64,000 nucleotides of DNA, taken from Lytechinus variegatus (taxonomy: Eukaryota; Echinodermata; Echinoidea; Temnopleuroida; Toxopneustidae). The stretch is taken from contig NC_054751.1 of NCBI RefSeq assembly GCF_018143015.1, positions 22,582,425 through 22,646,424 on the forward strand, given 5' to 3'. The notes beneath the pieces are model-generated. The model was not told the origin of the DNA and made no database searches. It worked only from the letters and a program-made list of their open reading frames with translations. Below, piece by piece: positions 13,326 through 26,000 of the stretch (position 1 is its first letter; each line of letters starts with the position of its first letter). The translations under genes were made by a program, and so were the position numbers.

Positions 13326-16300
13326 CCTCAAAAAAGTTTGGAAATCTGACTTTAATAGCTAATCCCTCCTCGGTTTTTATTAAATATCAATGTGTAATTA
13401 ATATTAATGAACAATTAATTAGAACATTTAATTTTCTTTAAAATGATACCCTACATGATATGATTCACATGGAGGTGCAGTATCTTAAAATGTGGGTCAA
13501 GGTCAAAATTCAAAAGTTGCAAAATGACACAATATTGAAAGCCGCTGTTCCTTTTCCGTGGTGATTAAAGGCATGGTCACACCGCCCGTATGGCAAGCCG
13601 TATTGATATATATTGTGATTTTGTGATATCACGAATTCGAATTACTGATATCACTAATTCGAATTACTGATATCACTAATTCGATTTAGTGATATCACTA
13701 ATTCGATTTAGTGATATCACCAAATCGAATTAGTGATATCACTAATTCCCATATGTTTTTCACACAAATCCCTTTTTTGATATCAAGAAATAGAATTTGT
13801 GATATCACTAAATCGAATTAGTGATATCACTAAATCGAATTAGTGATATCACAAATTCGAATTTGTGATATCACTAAATGAATTTGTGATATCAAAAATT
13901 CGAATTAGTGATATCACTAATTCGAATTAGTGATATCACTAATTTGATTTAGTGATATCACTAATTCGAATTAGTGATATCACAAAATGACAAAAGAAAT
14001 TTAGCACTCATGTTGTGAAAGATATCGCTTTGATTTCGAGCTTTACCTCAGTGCTAGAATTCACGTGGTATTTTGAGCTTTACTTTAGTGCTAGAATTCA
14101 CGTGGTATTTTGAGCTTTACTTTAGTGCTAGAATTCACGTGGTATTTTGAGCTTTACTTTAGTGCTAGAATTCACGTGGTATTTTGAGCTTTACTTTAGT
14201 GCTCAAATTCAGCTCTGTTTCTATCGCTAGTTTAGCGTTTTAATTCACTTGGTATTTATTACATTGATGCAAAAAATAACCTGTGATCTAAACCTTTACA
14301 TTAGTGCAATAATTCAGTTCTGATTTTTTTTTTGCACTTTATTCGTTTAAATCGATTGGCAACATATCAAGAATGAAATTAAGGATATGTTGCCAATTTC
14401 TATGTAATCATTCAGTATTCTCTTTTGACGTATGATATTTGTTTTTGATTACAAAAAATGAACAACTTATACTTTATTTGCATTTTTATGGTTGAAATTT
14501 AGTTTTGAGTGGCACATTAGACAAAAAAAAATGAACGCTAATTGTGCAAAAATTGGCAACATATCAGTAATTCATTTCGTGATATGTTGCCAATTTGTTG
14601 CTTTTAAATATTATTATTATTTTTTCGACATCGCGTCTACTACACACTCTCGCTAAACTACACTCACGTTGCCACAATCTTCATGTGCCAATCCATCATT
14701 AATTATCTCTTCATGTTTTATGGACAATTCCAAATTTGAGTAATATGGCGGCTAATGTCAATGATGATGTGGTACCAGACAGCGTACTCTCAAGAATGAG
14801 TAGAACTCTGCGAGAAGTGGAAACACTGATTTTGAACGATGAACGTGTATTGGCGAAGGTAAAGTTGGACGCAGTGAAAGTAAACCTCGAAAGAGTAGCC
14901 GCTGGTCTCGCTGTCGAAATGCATGGTTATCTCAAAGAATGTGTTAACAAATTGTTGCAAACTGCATGTATTCTCTCCCCAAAATCAAATTGGCAACATC
15001 ATCAAAAACTCAGCTGAATTTCTTAAATTCAAATGAGCTGATATAATGCAATTAATTCTGAATTTATGGCACCAATATATCATGCTAAAATTAAAGTGTA
15101 TGTGATTGTCGGCCAAAAGAAAGTAAAGTAAAAAAATTACCAAGTGAATTCGAGCGCTAAATTAAGGCACAATTACAAAATGAATTTGAGCACAATACTA
15201 ATGCTCGAAAACAAAAGTGAAATTCTGCGTAAAATCAATGTTTAAATGTTTGTACATTTTGTGATATCACAAATTCGATTTTGTGATATCACTAATTCGA
15301 ATTAGTGATATCACTAAGTCGAATTAATGATATCACAAAATCGTATTAGTGATATCACTAAATGAATTTGTGATATCAAAAATTGGAATTAGTGATATCA
15401 CATATTCGATTTAGTGATATCACTAATTCGATTTAGTGATATCACTAATTCGATTTAGTGATATCACTAATTCGATTTAGTGATATCACAAATTCATTTT
15501 GTGATATCACAAATTCGAATTAGTGATATCACTAATTTCTATTCATTTACTACACAAACCCCTTTTTTGATATCACAAAATAGAATTCGTGATATCACAA
15601 ATTCAATTCCTGATATCACTAATTCGAATTTTTGATATCACAAATTCATTTAGTGATATCACAAATTCGAATTTGTGATATCACTAATTCGATTGAGTGA
15701 TATCACTAATTCAATTTAGTGATATCACGAATTCTATTTCTTGATATAAAAAAAGGGATTTGTGTGAAAAACATATGGGAATTAGTGATATCACTAATTC
15801 GATTTGGTGATATCACTAAATCGAATTAGTGATATCACTAAATCGAATTAGTGATATCAGTAATTCAAATTCGTGATATCACAAAATCACAATATATATC
15901 AATACGGCTTGCCATACGCCCGAGCGTTGTTGGAGCGGAGAGAAAAAAATCATCACCGCTCGCTACCGTTCACCATTTTCGATTTCGATTGTTGTTTTTT
16001 TTTCCGATTTTTTCCCCAATTTTGTGAGCGAAATTCGACCCTCTCTCCCTACCGCTCCACGACCGCTCCAACAACGCTCGGGCGGTGTGACCAGGCCTTT
16101 AGTGAGTTTCTCCGCGGTTTCTTTTGACTTTGATCGATAATTCCTCAGAAGTGTGTAGTAAATATCAGTGTGTAATTAATATTAATGAATAGAGCATTTA
16201 ATTCTTTTTAATTTCACATGGAGGTGCAGTGTCTTGAAATATGTTGCAAGGTCAAAATTCAAAAGTTGCAAAATGGGACAATATTGAAAGTCACTGTTCT

Positions 16301-16989
16301 TTTTTCAGTGGTGATGTTTCATTTCATTTCAAATAAACATTTATTTTCCTCGATTTTACAAAATTTCTTCATTTTTGTTAAAAAGAATTCACATGAAATC
16401 AATTTTCATAAAGGATATAAATATATACAACTTATGTGTACAGAGGAAGGCGTAGGTCCTAAGAAGCACATGCTTGTGGCGGGATACGCTTGTGGACATA
16501 TAAATATATACAATACACAAAATACTATAAAAAGATAAGAAGGGCTAGGAAAAGAGAGGAGAAGAGAAGCAGGGATGAAAACGGGAATAAAACGAGAGAG
16601 GGAGACGTGAGCAGGAAGTTTACCGAGCAAATAGAGCGTACAACAATGTATGATGGAGAGAGGGAGAGATAAAAAAATAATGCCGCAACAGTTGCACATT
16701 ACTCATGTTAACTTAAGATCAAAATGAATATAAGGTATAAGGATATAACTTCCACCCATTTCCTTTTATGAATACAAGCTCAAGAAAACATTCTATTGTA
16801 AACGGATACATCACATGAATATACAGTGGCCCGGTGGTTTAAGGCGCATGGCTATACATGGAAAAGTCCGAGGTTTGATCCCCGGTTACGACACCTATGC
16901 TCTTTTATCCTGCAGTCAAATAAAATGAAATGCTTGACGCATTATTTGTAGCTAGGTGTGTACTCGTTAATATACATAGGCCTATATAT

Positions 16990-17033
<44 letters not shown>

Positions 17034-20000
17034 CTCTCTATACCGTAATGGTAAATTTTCACTATATAGAGGAAAACAAACACCCAAATAAAACGAATTG
17101 TGGTCGGAATGGTCATATTCCTTTAAATATTTGATTTATTGATATCTTATTAAGATTGAATGACATTGGTACCTACCAAAGAGAATTAGTTGAGTCGTAT
17201 TCACCTCCAAGTCCAACTTCCACAACAGCTACATCAACCTGTATGGATGAGCAATTATTATCAAAACTCTCATGCTTTATTTTTATCTCTGAAATCTCTG
17301 GTATCTCACATATAATAATTTTGAATAGAAAATTTGAACAGAAATTACAAAAATCTAAAATAAATTTGAAAAGGAAATTCATTTATCATTCAAACCGGGT
17401 TCGCTTGAATTTTTTAAAGGAGCATTGTCAATATTGCAGTGAATTGTTATAATGATTATTCTATTACAATTATAATGGCGGTGATGAATGATAAACAAAT
17501 AAATGTTTAAAATATATGATTAGGTGATGTCGTAAGCAGTAAGAGAGAGAGAGAGAGAGAAAGGGGGGGAGAGAAAGGAGGAAAAAGTGATTAAGGTGAT
17601 GTGCTATAGGCACCTGAATTCCCAAATGAAAAGACCGGGGTTCAATTTCTGTACTAAAAATCGAGTATATCATTTCATCTTTATTGTTATTTCATTATAA
17701 ATCACGCTGATGAAGTCCTTTTAGGCAACTTATTTGCGCATGTTATATAAAATAAAATAAAAATTGAGGTTTTGCAGGTGTGTGTTTGTGTGACCTCATG
17801 AAGGTGTAAACTTTGACAGTTTTGAAATGTATATTGGGGAAAAAAGAAAGACGGTATGCGTGCTAGAATAGATGTAAGAGTGTTTGAAAGAAAACTTCGT
17901 AATGATGTGCAGATAATGTATAAATTGGACAGCGAACTTACCTTTTCCTTGACGAGTGTGTAATATGCAACGATGGTGAATATCGAAAATGTTCCTGGCA
18001 TATCTACGAACGATTTACCATACTTTCCCTTGTTCTTCTTTAGCAATTCTAAGCATTCTAATCCGTATTTTCCAAACTTGCCCCTGGAAACTGGTGCCCC
18101 ATTGATTCGTACTCGCTCGCGTACTTCTAACAGAGGGGGAGAACTAAAATAAAATAAAATAAAAGGAGAAATTATTTTATGGATTTACTTTAAAGTTCTA
18201 AGCTTACAAACAGGAGAAAAATAAAATTTTACTTCCTGGAACTCATTAGCAGATTAGTTTCTATCAATTTTTGCAAAAAAAATGTATAAAAACCCCACTG
18301 AATGCGTATTTAATATTTTTGGATATGGTAAGACCTCTACTTGGCATTGACTTAATTGCATGCAACTTAAGCGATGAAGTCACAACGATACGTAAAAACA
18401 ATATTCATATTCATTCGTCTGCTGAACTGCAAATGAAGTTTTAAATTCAGAATGATCTCCAATAGCAAACTCCTTTATGTGTACTGCGACGATCAAGTTT
18501 AAGTCCAAAGCACAAATCAGAACGAAAGGATCTGAGTTTTTCGGTTTTCAATGCCCCGTTTGCATTTAAAAGCCTTGGTCACACCCACCGAGCGTGTTTT
18601 TAGTCCTACGCGGCCGCAACATTTTTCCGGAAAAAGGTAAGGAGAGAACGGCAAGAGTAGGGCATGTAGTAGTCGATTTGACAGTCTCATAGGCTCAATA
18701 CACCAACCTAGAAATGTTCTTTCCGATGAAGTTTTTTACTTGATTCGTGATCCTATGGGGTCTTAGAACAAATTCAGCTTGGTTGCCCAAAGTTGCCGTT
18801 TGGGCAATTTTGCTAATTTGCATAAATCCAAAATGGCCGCCAGATGCCATCTTGAAAACCTAACTTTTGAACCCCTGTCCACAAAATGATGAGTAATAAC
18901 TCGTTTTAGGGGTTTAGAGATGTGTAGAACCGATTTCTGTAATCATTTTTCCAATGTAAGGTCATCTTCAGGTCAAATCCAAGATGGCCGCCAGATGCCA
19001 TCTTGGAAAATTGACTTTTGTTCCCCTTGCCCCAGAATGACGAGTAATACCTCTGTTTAGGGATTTTGGGGTGTGCAGAATCTCTTTCTGCTTTCTAATT
19101 TGCAATATAATGTTATCTTCAGGTCAAATCCAAGATGGCCGCCATATGACGCCATCTTGAAATATCAACTTTTGAACCCTTTGCCCCAGAATCATGAATA
19201 ATGAGTCTATTCGTGAGTCATTTGGTATGTTGATTCAATTCATTCTGTAATTTTGCAAAAAGGACAATCTTCAGATCAAATCCAAGATGGCCGCCAACCG
19301 CCATCTTGAAAAATTACTTTCCGATGCTTATACGTGTTAGAACTAATGTAGAGGGATTTCAGTAAGAATACTCATTTCTTTTATTAATTCTCAAGTTTTT
19401 GTCCAAGAATCATGAATAATCCCTCTTTTCGTGAGTTATTTGGTATGTTGATTCCATTTCTGTTAATAATTTTGCAATATAGGATCATCTCCAGGTCAAA
19501 ATAATCAAACATGACCACTGAACGCCATATTAAGAAAACAAAACTTACTTACTTCCGAGACTATTGAACCTTGAAGAAGTGCTCTCCCTAATAAGGTTGT
19601 TGTTATGTATTGGAGCTCATGTAAGGGGATTTCAGTGAGAATGATTCGATTCTTTTAATCACTCCATTTTTAGTTCGAGGTCAAGTCATGTCTAAGATGG
19701 TCATATGGTTGATAGATTTCGTCATTAACCGCTTACTTTAAAATGAAACCATTCAAGGTTTGGGCTATGATTTCGGGAGTTTTGATCCTTTTTTATTCAT
19801 GTTCAACCATACTTTCCAGTGAAATTACTTTAAAGTATTATTTGAATTAAAACGTGATTTCTCCATAATTTTTTTTTCAAAAAAATTACTTTGATTATTA
19901 ACTTCCTTTATAATTATTATTGGACTTTTCCTCCTGACAAGAGCCATTGACTTGGTCAGCAGGAGTGCACTATTTAGCCTCCTGCAGAAGATAGGCTCCC

Positions 20001-23000
20001 CCAAGACTGTTCCATGGTCAGGATTGTTCTCATTCGTGAAATGTTGTACAAAGACGATGTCGCCCCTGCCTCTCAAAAAGTGGGAGTACAAGACCTAGTC
20101 ATACATAACAGCTGCCTGTCCTGTGTATGTAAGGGGTTTGGATCATCCATCAGCCTTTGAGACAGTCAGAAATCCTGATAGACTCAAGACACCGACTGCC
20201 CTCCAGATATGTATATCAACAGCACACACTCGTCTGGTTGTGGTGAACTCCTCACCTACCTTGGACCGACTATATGTCTCTTGCCCCCTTTCACAGGACA
20301 AGCATATAAGCATTAGGATTGTAAAATCTGTCACAGTCATGGCCAAGCTCCTGCACGGAAGTAAGTCCTGGAAAACGTACGCCGACCAAGAAAAGTGGCT
20401 AAACGCTTTCCATGACAGCTGCCTCGGACGTATCATGCACGTTAAATGGCAGGACAAAGTGAAAAATACATAGGCCCTTCAGCGTACGTGCTGGCATCAA
20501 AAACTTATTCTCGCTCCTTAGTCAAAGGCACCTCAGGTGGTTGGGGCATGTTTGCCGCATGAATCCTTGGCGAATCCCTTCTTGGATTCGCCAAGGTAAG
20601 GTGAGCTGTGTGATTGGTCTCACCCCATCGATAGATCACACCTCCGTTATAAAGACACCTGCAAACGTGACATAAAACTTGCCGGCATAGACACTAACAC
20701 TTATGAAGGTGTAGATGATAGTCGCCATTCTATGGAGAGCTACTATGTACAGGGGTCAAGACGTTAGAAAATATTCGGAATGCTAAATTGGCAGACCAAA
20801 GGCCTAGGAGGAAGGCTAGGACAGCATTTCTATATAAACGTGTCTCAGCGCCATCCTCCTTCATCTGCAAAAAATTACTCTAGAGACTGCCACTCTAGAG
20901 TGGAGCTCTATAGTCACCCTCGAAAATGCAAGGCCTAGCGCTTCACCATCGTCTTTTAAGGCAAACTGATAATTGGACACATTGATTTAGAAAAAAATAT
21001 ATAAAACACTTTCAAATTCAAATAAGACCCTAAAAGCCTCTTCAGTACAAAGTTATGGATTGACCTTCAAAAAAATACACTCGAAATTGATCATAGCCCA
21101 AACCTAAAGAGGATTCATTCTAAGTTGAGCAATTAATGTTGAAATCTGACATCTAAGGTGTAACTTCACCTTGACATTGAACTTGAGAATTAATAAAAGA
21201 AATGAGTATTCTTACTGAAATAAGTCTCGGACAGTAATTTTTCAAGATGGCGGTTGGCGGCCATCTTGTATTTGATCTGAAGATTATCCTTTGTGCAAAA
21301 TAACTGCATGAATTGAAACAACATACCAAATGAATAATTAATAGAGTTATTATTCATGATTCTGGGGAAAAGGGTTCAACATTTGATATTTCAAGATGGC
21401 GTCATATGGCGGCCATCTTGGATTTGACCTGAAGATCACATTATATTGCAAAATAGAAAGCAGAAATGAATTCTGCACACCCCCAAACCACTAAATAGAG
21501 GTATTACTCGTCATTCTGGGGCAAGGGGAACAAAAGTCAATTTTCCAAGATGGCATCTGGCGGCCATCTTGGATTTGACCTGAAGATGACCTTACATTGG
21601 AAAAAATGATTACAGAAATCGGTTCTACACATCTCTAAACCCCTAAAGCGAGTCATTACTTATCATTTTGTGGACAGGGGTTCAAAAGTTAGGTTTTCAA
21701 GATGGCATCTGGCGGCCATTTTGGATTTATGCAAATTAGCAAAATTGCCCAAACGGATACTTTGGGCAACCAAGCTGAATTTGTTCTAGGACCCCATAGG
21801 AACATGAATCAAGAAAAAAACTTCCTCGGAAAGAACATTTCTAGGTTCGGAAAATGTCAAATCGACTATAGGGAGGGGATACGTCAACGCACGTTTGCTC
21901 ATAATATCAAATTGATCTGAATAGGTAGAGTACAATTTATAACAATGTGTCAATTTTCAACGAAATATGACGTATAACAAGAAAATTTTGAAGTTAAGTA
22001 TCGTTTTATGAATCACTGATATAAATAGTATGGGCGGTATTTAAATTCTCGTCTCAAACATGTCGACTTGCCAAATTTCACCATCTCATCATCTCGTCTT
22101 CTTGTCCTTAACAAGCTAACTCGCTGATTTCCAACAATTCGTCTTTTCGTCTCCTTAAATCGTAATCTAGTTGACACCAACATGTAAGCTTCCGTACCTG
22201 TGTAGGCGCTAGGCAAATTCTTTTGAGGTGATTCTATTGTACTATTATTGTACCTTTTATTATTTTCATGTTTTTTGGAAGATCGCAGCGGAGTACTATG
22301 AATTCATAGTGAGATACCTAAAAGAGTTATAAATCAAACGTTAATATGATATGTCAAAAATATGCATGATGATCAGCCTATAAAATCCCTCTCAAGAAAA
22401 GTCTTACTTCCTTGCCATCCATATAGGCCTCCTCAAATTTTCTTTCCATGGACGGGGTATAAAAAATGAAATCGAGTTTATAAAGATTGTCGAATTGCAG
22501 TCAATACTAAAAAAAAAATACAAAAGGGTTCCACTTATTTTGAAACTTACCTTATGAGACCTGTTTTGTAACCATAATTCCTCAGAATCCTTTCTGCCAT
22601 AGCGCATGTTGAACCTTTTCCCTTGGTGCCGGCTACATGGATGCACGACAAAGAGTCCAAATCTTGTCTCTAAGAAAAATATGAAGGTAAGACTTTTTCC
22701 AAGAAAAAATGAGGAGACGAAGCAAGACACATGCAATATGAGGTATTTATACAATTATAGTTACAGGGGCGTATGCTTCAGAATACTTTCCAAGAATACT
22801 AGAAATCTAAAAATCTTGACAATTAGCTCTATGGGAGGAGAATAATGTAGATTTATCTCAAATTTGATACTAAATAAGAAGCTTCCGCAATTCGAAAGCT
22901 AATACTTACTATAGATACTGCACAAAAGTATAACGACTTTGTCCAATCAACTATCGATTTATACCACAAAGGTCTTGTAGAGGACAACCTGATAGTCTGT

Positions 23001-26000
23001 GTCTTGTGATTCCACATTGGCAAAATCGGAATCGTTATAAATCAATAAGAAACTATCACATGTACTTATACACGTTATATGTTGTAAACGGATGTTAGGA
23101 ATATGATATTATTGTGAATTTTTATTTGCTGGATATGTTGTGATTGTATTCTGTATTACTATGTTATATGTAATACGATGTAAAGAAAATCGTGTTATCA
23201 TTTGCAAGGTTGATGAGAATTAACTAGATACATCTATAAATGTTTGGGGTTTGAACAAATCACTAGAAATTTGTTATATTTATATCTAAGTCTATCAAGA
23301 GACACTGACTGCCCGTCTGAGTCAGCTCCTGTCTCAGAGACAGGAGCTGACTCAGACGGGCAGTCATCGTCAGGACACTCAAGCAAGAGATCAAGAATCA
23401 AAGAAAATGAATATATCGCTAAGCACCACGGTTAATTTGTTTGTTTCTTAGAGAAAAGTGTTTAAAGAGTCTCCGATATTTTCAATTTTCATTTGGGTTC
23501 CCTTATGTTTCAATTGAACAATACTGACCTTGAAGACCTCTCCTTCCCTCTTTTGAGTCTATAATTGGAACCCATAGAACCCATGTGTAGAAAGCAGTTT
23601 GTAATACTATTTGTTTTATTCATTTACATTCAATTGTGTGTAGGTCAGTTTATAGGACGGTCAGAAGGATTGGCATCAGGGAAACTTTGCCATGAATTAC
23701 ATAATTTTGTTTTCGTTTTCTTTTGATACTTTTCTCTTGACTACTGGTCGCTCTTCCGTCCGTCTGTCATGTAAACACATTACATTGTATTTATATTTAC
23801 AACTGCAGATGCCCTTGCGACAGACTCGTCTATGTTGTTCATGGCATACGTCAAAACAAGAATTTTTCCCCCTCTGATCATTTTAAACTTGAATGGCAAT
23901 AGTAGATGGGTCTTCTTTTTTATCTCTTTTTTGTATTGTCTAGTAACCGGTGTGTCCCATTTCTTTGTTCAACTTTTGTTTTGTCTTTGTTTGTGCAGTT
24001 CTTTCTCCGAGCTTTGCTCTACTATATTCTATTCCCAGTTGTCTATGACTGATTGCGTATTTATTTGTTAAGGGCATATTCACAACAAGCTCTTTCTTTA
24101 ATTTAGGTCCATCCACTTTAAATGTAACGCTCAAGATTGTATTTCTTTTATATTTACTTTTGTAATCATTAATACTATATTAGATTCAATTAAGCTTTGT
24201 ATTCTGATTGACTTCTGGAAAATAAATGAAATGAAAAAAAGCATAAATAAATGTACTCTGTTCGTAATCTGTAATCCTTGTCAGAATAGTTTACTATATA
24301 CATGTATACAAGTTTTCTGAAACCTAATAATTTATGTGACTTGGTAATTTGTTCACAACTTTACAACAGTCTGGTTGTCATATTGAGTGTTCCAAACTTC
24401 AAATAGGCATAATTTCATGATTCCACGCACACTAATACAGATTGATAATATTACAAAACATTGGACAAATCTTACCGTAACTCCAACTCTTTCCAAGAAG
24501 ATTCTGTTATCATTAACGATGTATCTTTTGAAATCCTTGTTATTTGGGCAATACTTCTGCATGTCATATTTTATCTCCCCGTGCTTTTCAACAAATAACT
24601 GAAGGATAAAATGAAAAAGACAAATAAAACCAAGGAATGAATGGACATATCTCTAATTCAATCCATGTATTATTCACAAATCACCTGCGTTATAGAATTT
24701 CTAAATTATAGCTGTTCGTGAACATGAAAGCATTGACCTTAATCACAAGCATCAAAACGAGGCGTATAATTCTTCAATATTCCATAATGTTTAAGCATTT
24801 TATTAATACCCATCCCCACATCAACCTTTGGTCATAAAAACTAACAATCATATCTTAACGTAAATAGATTTAGGTATTGTGGTACATAATAATATAAATG
24901 ATTACAAAACGTCAGTCGTAAAACAAATTGAATGAATATAATCGCTTTCTTTCGGAATGAATAAATCTCTTTCCCATCTCTATTTTTTTTCTCTGCCCAC
25001 TTGACACTCTCTATTCCCGCCTTTTATTCCATTCCTTTATCTTTCTACCACCTTTCTATCCTTGCTTCGGTCTTAATTAAATATCAAATCTATTTTTAAC
25101 ATGTTTCCGATATTTCTTTGCCATTGATACGTTACTCAATAACTCTCTCAATTTTTTCCAAATTCTGGAAAATGCTATATTCTCAGGATTATCATCAGTA
25201 GTCCCGAGATATCACCTTGATTATTTCAATATTTCCATAATATCCTTTTAAACCGCACATACTACATTCAATTACATCTTAACAATCAGTTGACAAAAAT
25301 CTGTAAATAACAAAATACCAGTAACAAGGCAAAGACAAACATCTTAATATAACGAATAGCACAATAGACATACAATTATGAATCCAAGTGCGTGTGAGGG
25401 TGATGATCATTTATAAATAAAGCTAAAAAAAGATATTTATTATAATTATAATGAAGTATATGTCATAATTTAACAAATAATCATTATCAATAAATAATGG
25501 AAAACTAAAAAATTATTTGCAATTAATGTACAACTGCGGAAAATTATTCATTAATAAAAAATGAGCTGTCATCATTAATGAATGATTATCATCTATCAAT
25601 AACAGAAAACTGGGCAAACTTACTTATAAAGGATCCAAAATGCAATATGATTATTTGTAAATATTAGATTATATGAGTTTATTATATTTGTGAAAAATCG
25701 AATAGCTATCATTTATAAATAATGGAACATGGAATTGTAATTTTAGATCATAATGAAAGTATATACATTTTATATTATATAGTAACATTTTTTCATGACA
25801 AATAACATGTCAATATGTATATAATTGTTATTATTTGTTAGATAATGAGTAAATAACAATTTTGTCTATATAATTTTGGTACAAACCGAGCTCATATCTT
25901 GACAAGTTTTGACGAGAAATCTAGCCGATCAAAATATCATGTTGCCAGTAAGTGGAACAACCTTCATAATAACACGCGACTCAAGAACCAACCAGCGTCT

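Larger units (their letters stand above)
13564..16104. mobile_element. GATATC-rich foldback element, ~2.5 kb
   Basis: Terminal inverted repeat AAAGGC(A/C)TGGTCACACC at both ends, then CGTATGGCAAGCCGTATTGA on the left and its complement near 15900. The arms are dense arrays of the 10-bp palindrome GTGATATCAC spaced by 12-bp AT-rich linkers such as TAATTCGAATTA (about 13615-13985 left, 15259-15895 right), so the unit is ~22 bp. A segment near 15922-16080 (CCGAGCGTTGTTGGAGCGG and its complement) forms a second inverted pair next to the right terminus. The middle holds a 37-bp tandem array, two long hairpins and a 90-codon ORF. No transposase is seen, so it is presumably mobilised in trans. Sits in FPGS intron 5. 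Confidence 0.75.

Noticed and set aside
13609..15895. CRISPR-like array (regular palindromic repeats with spacers)
   Set aside because: Eukaryotic intron; spacers are near-identical AT words and the arms are inverted copies, so it is a foldback element.
20143..20457. 104-codon minus-strand ORF
   Set aside because: Shadow of the degenerate LINE coding on the plus strand.
22404..22754. 116-codon minus-strand ORF over the FPGS P-loop exon
   Set aside because: Wrong frame; the neighbouring frame contains GTKGKGS with matching splice sites.
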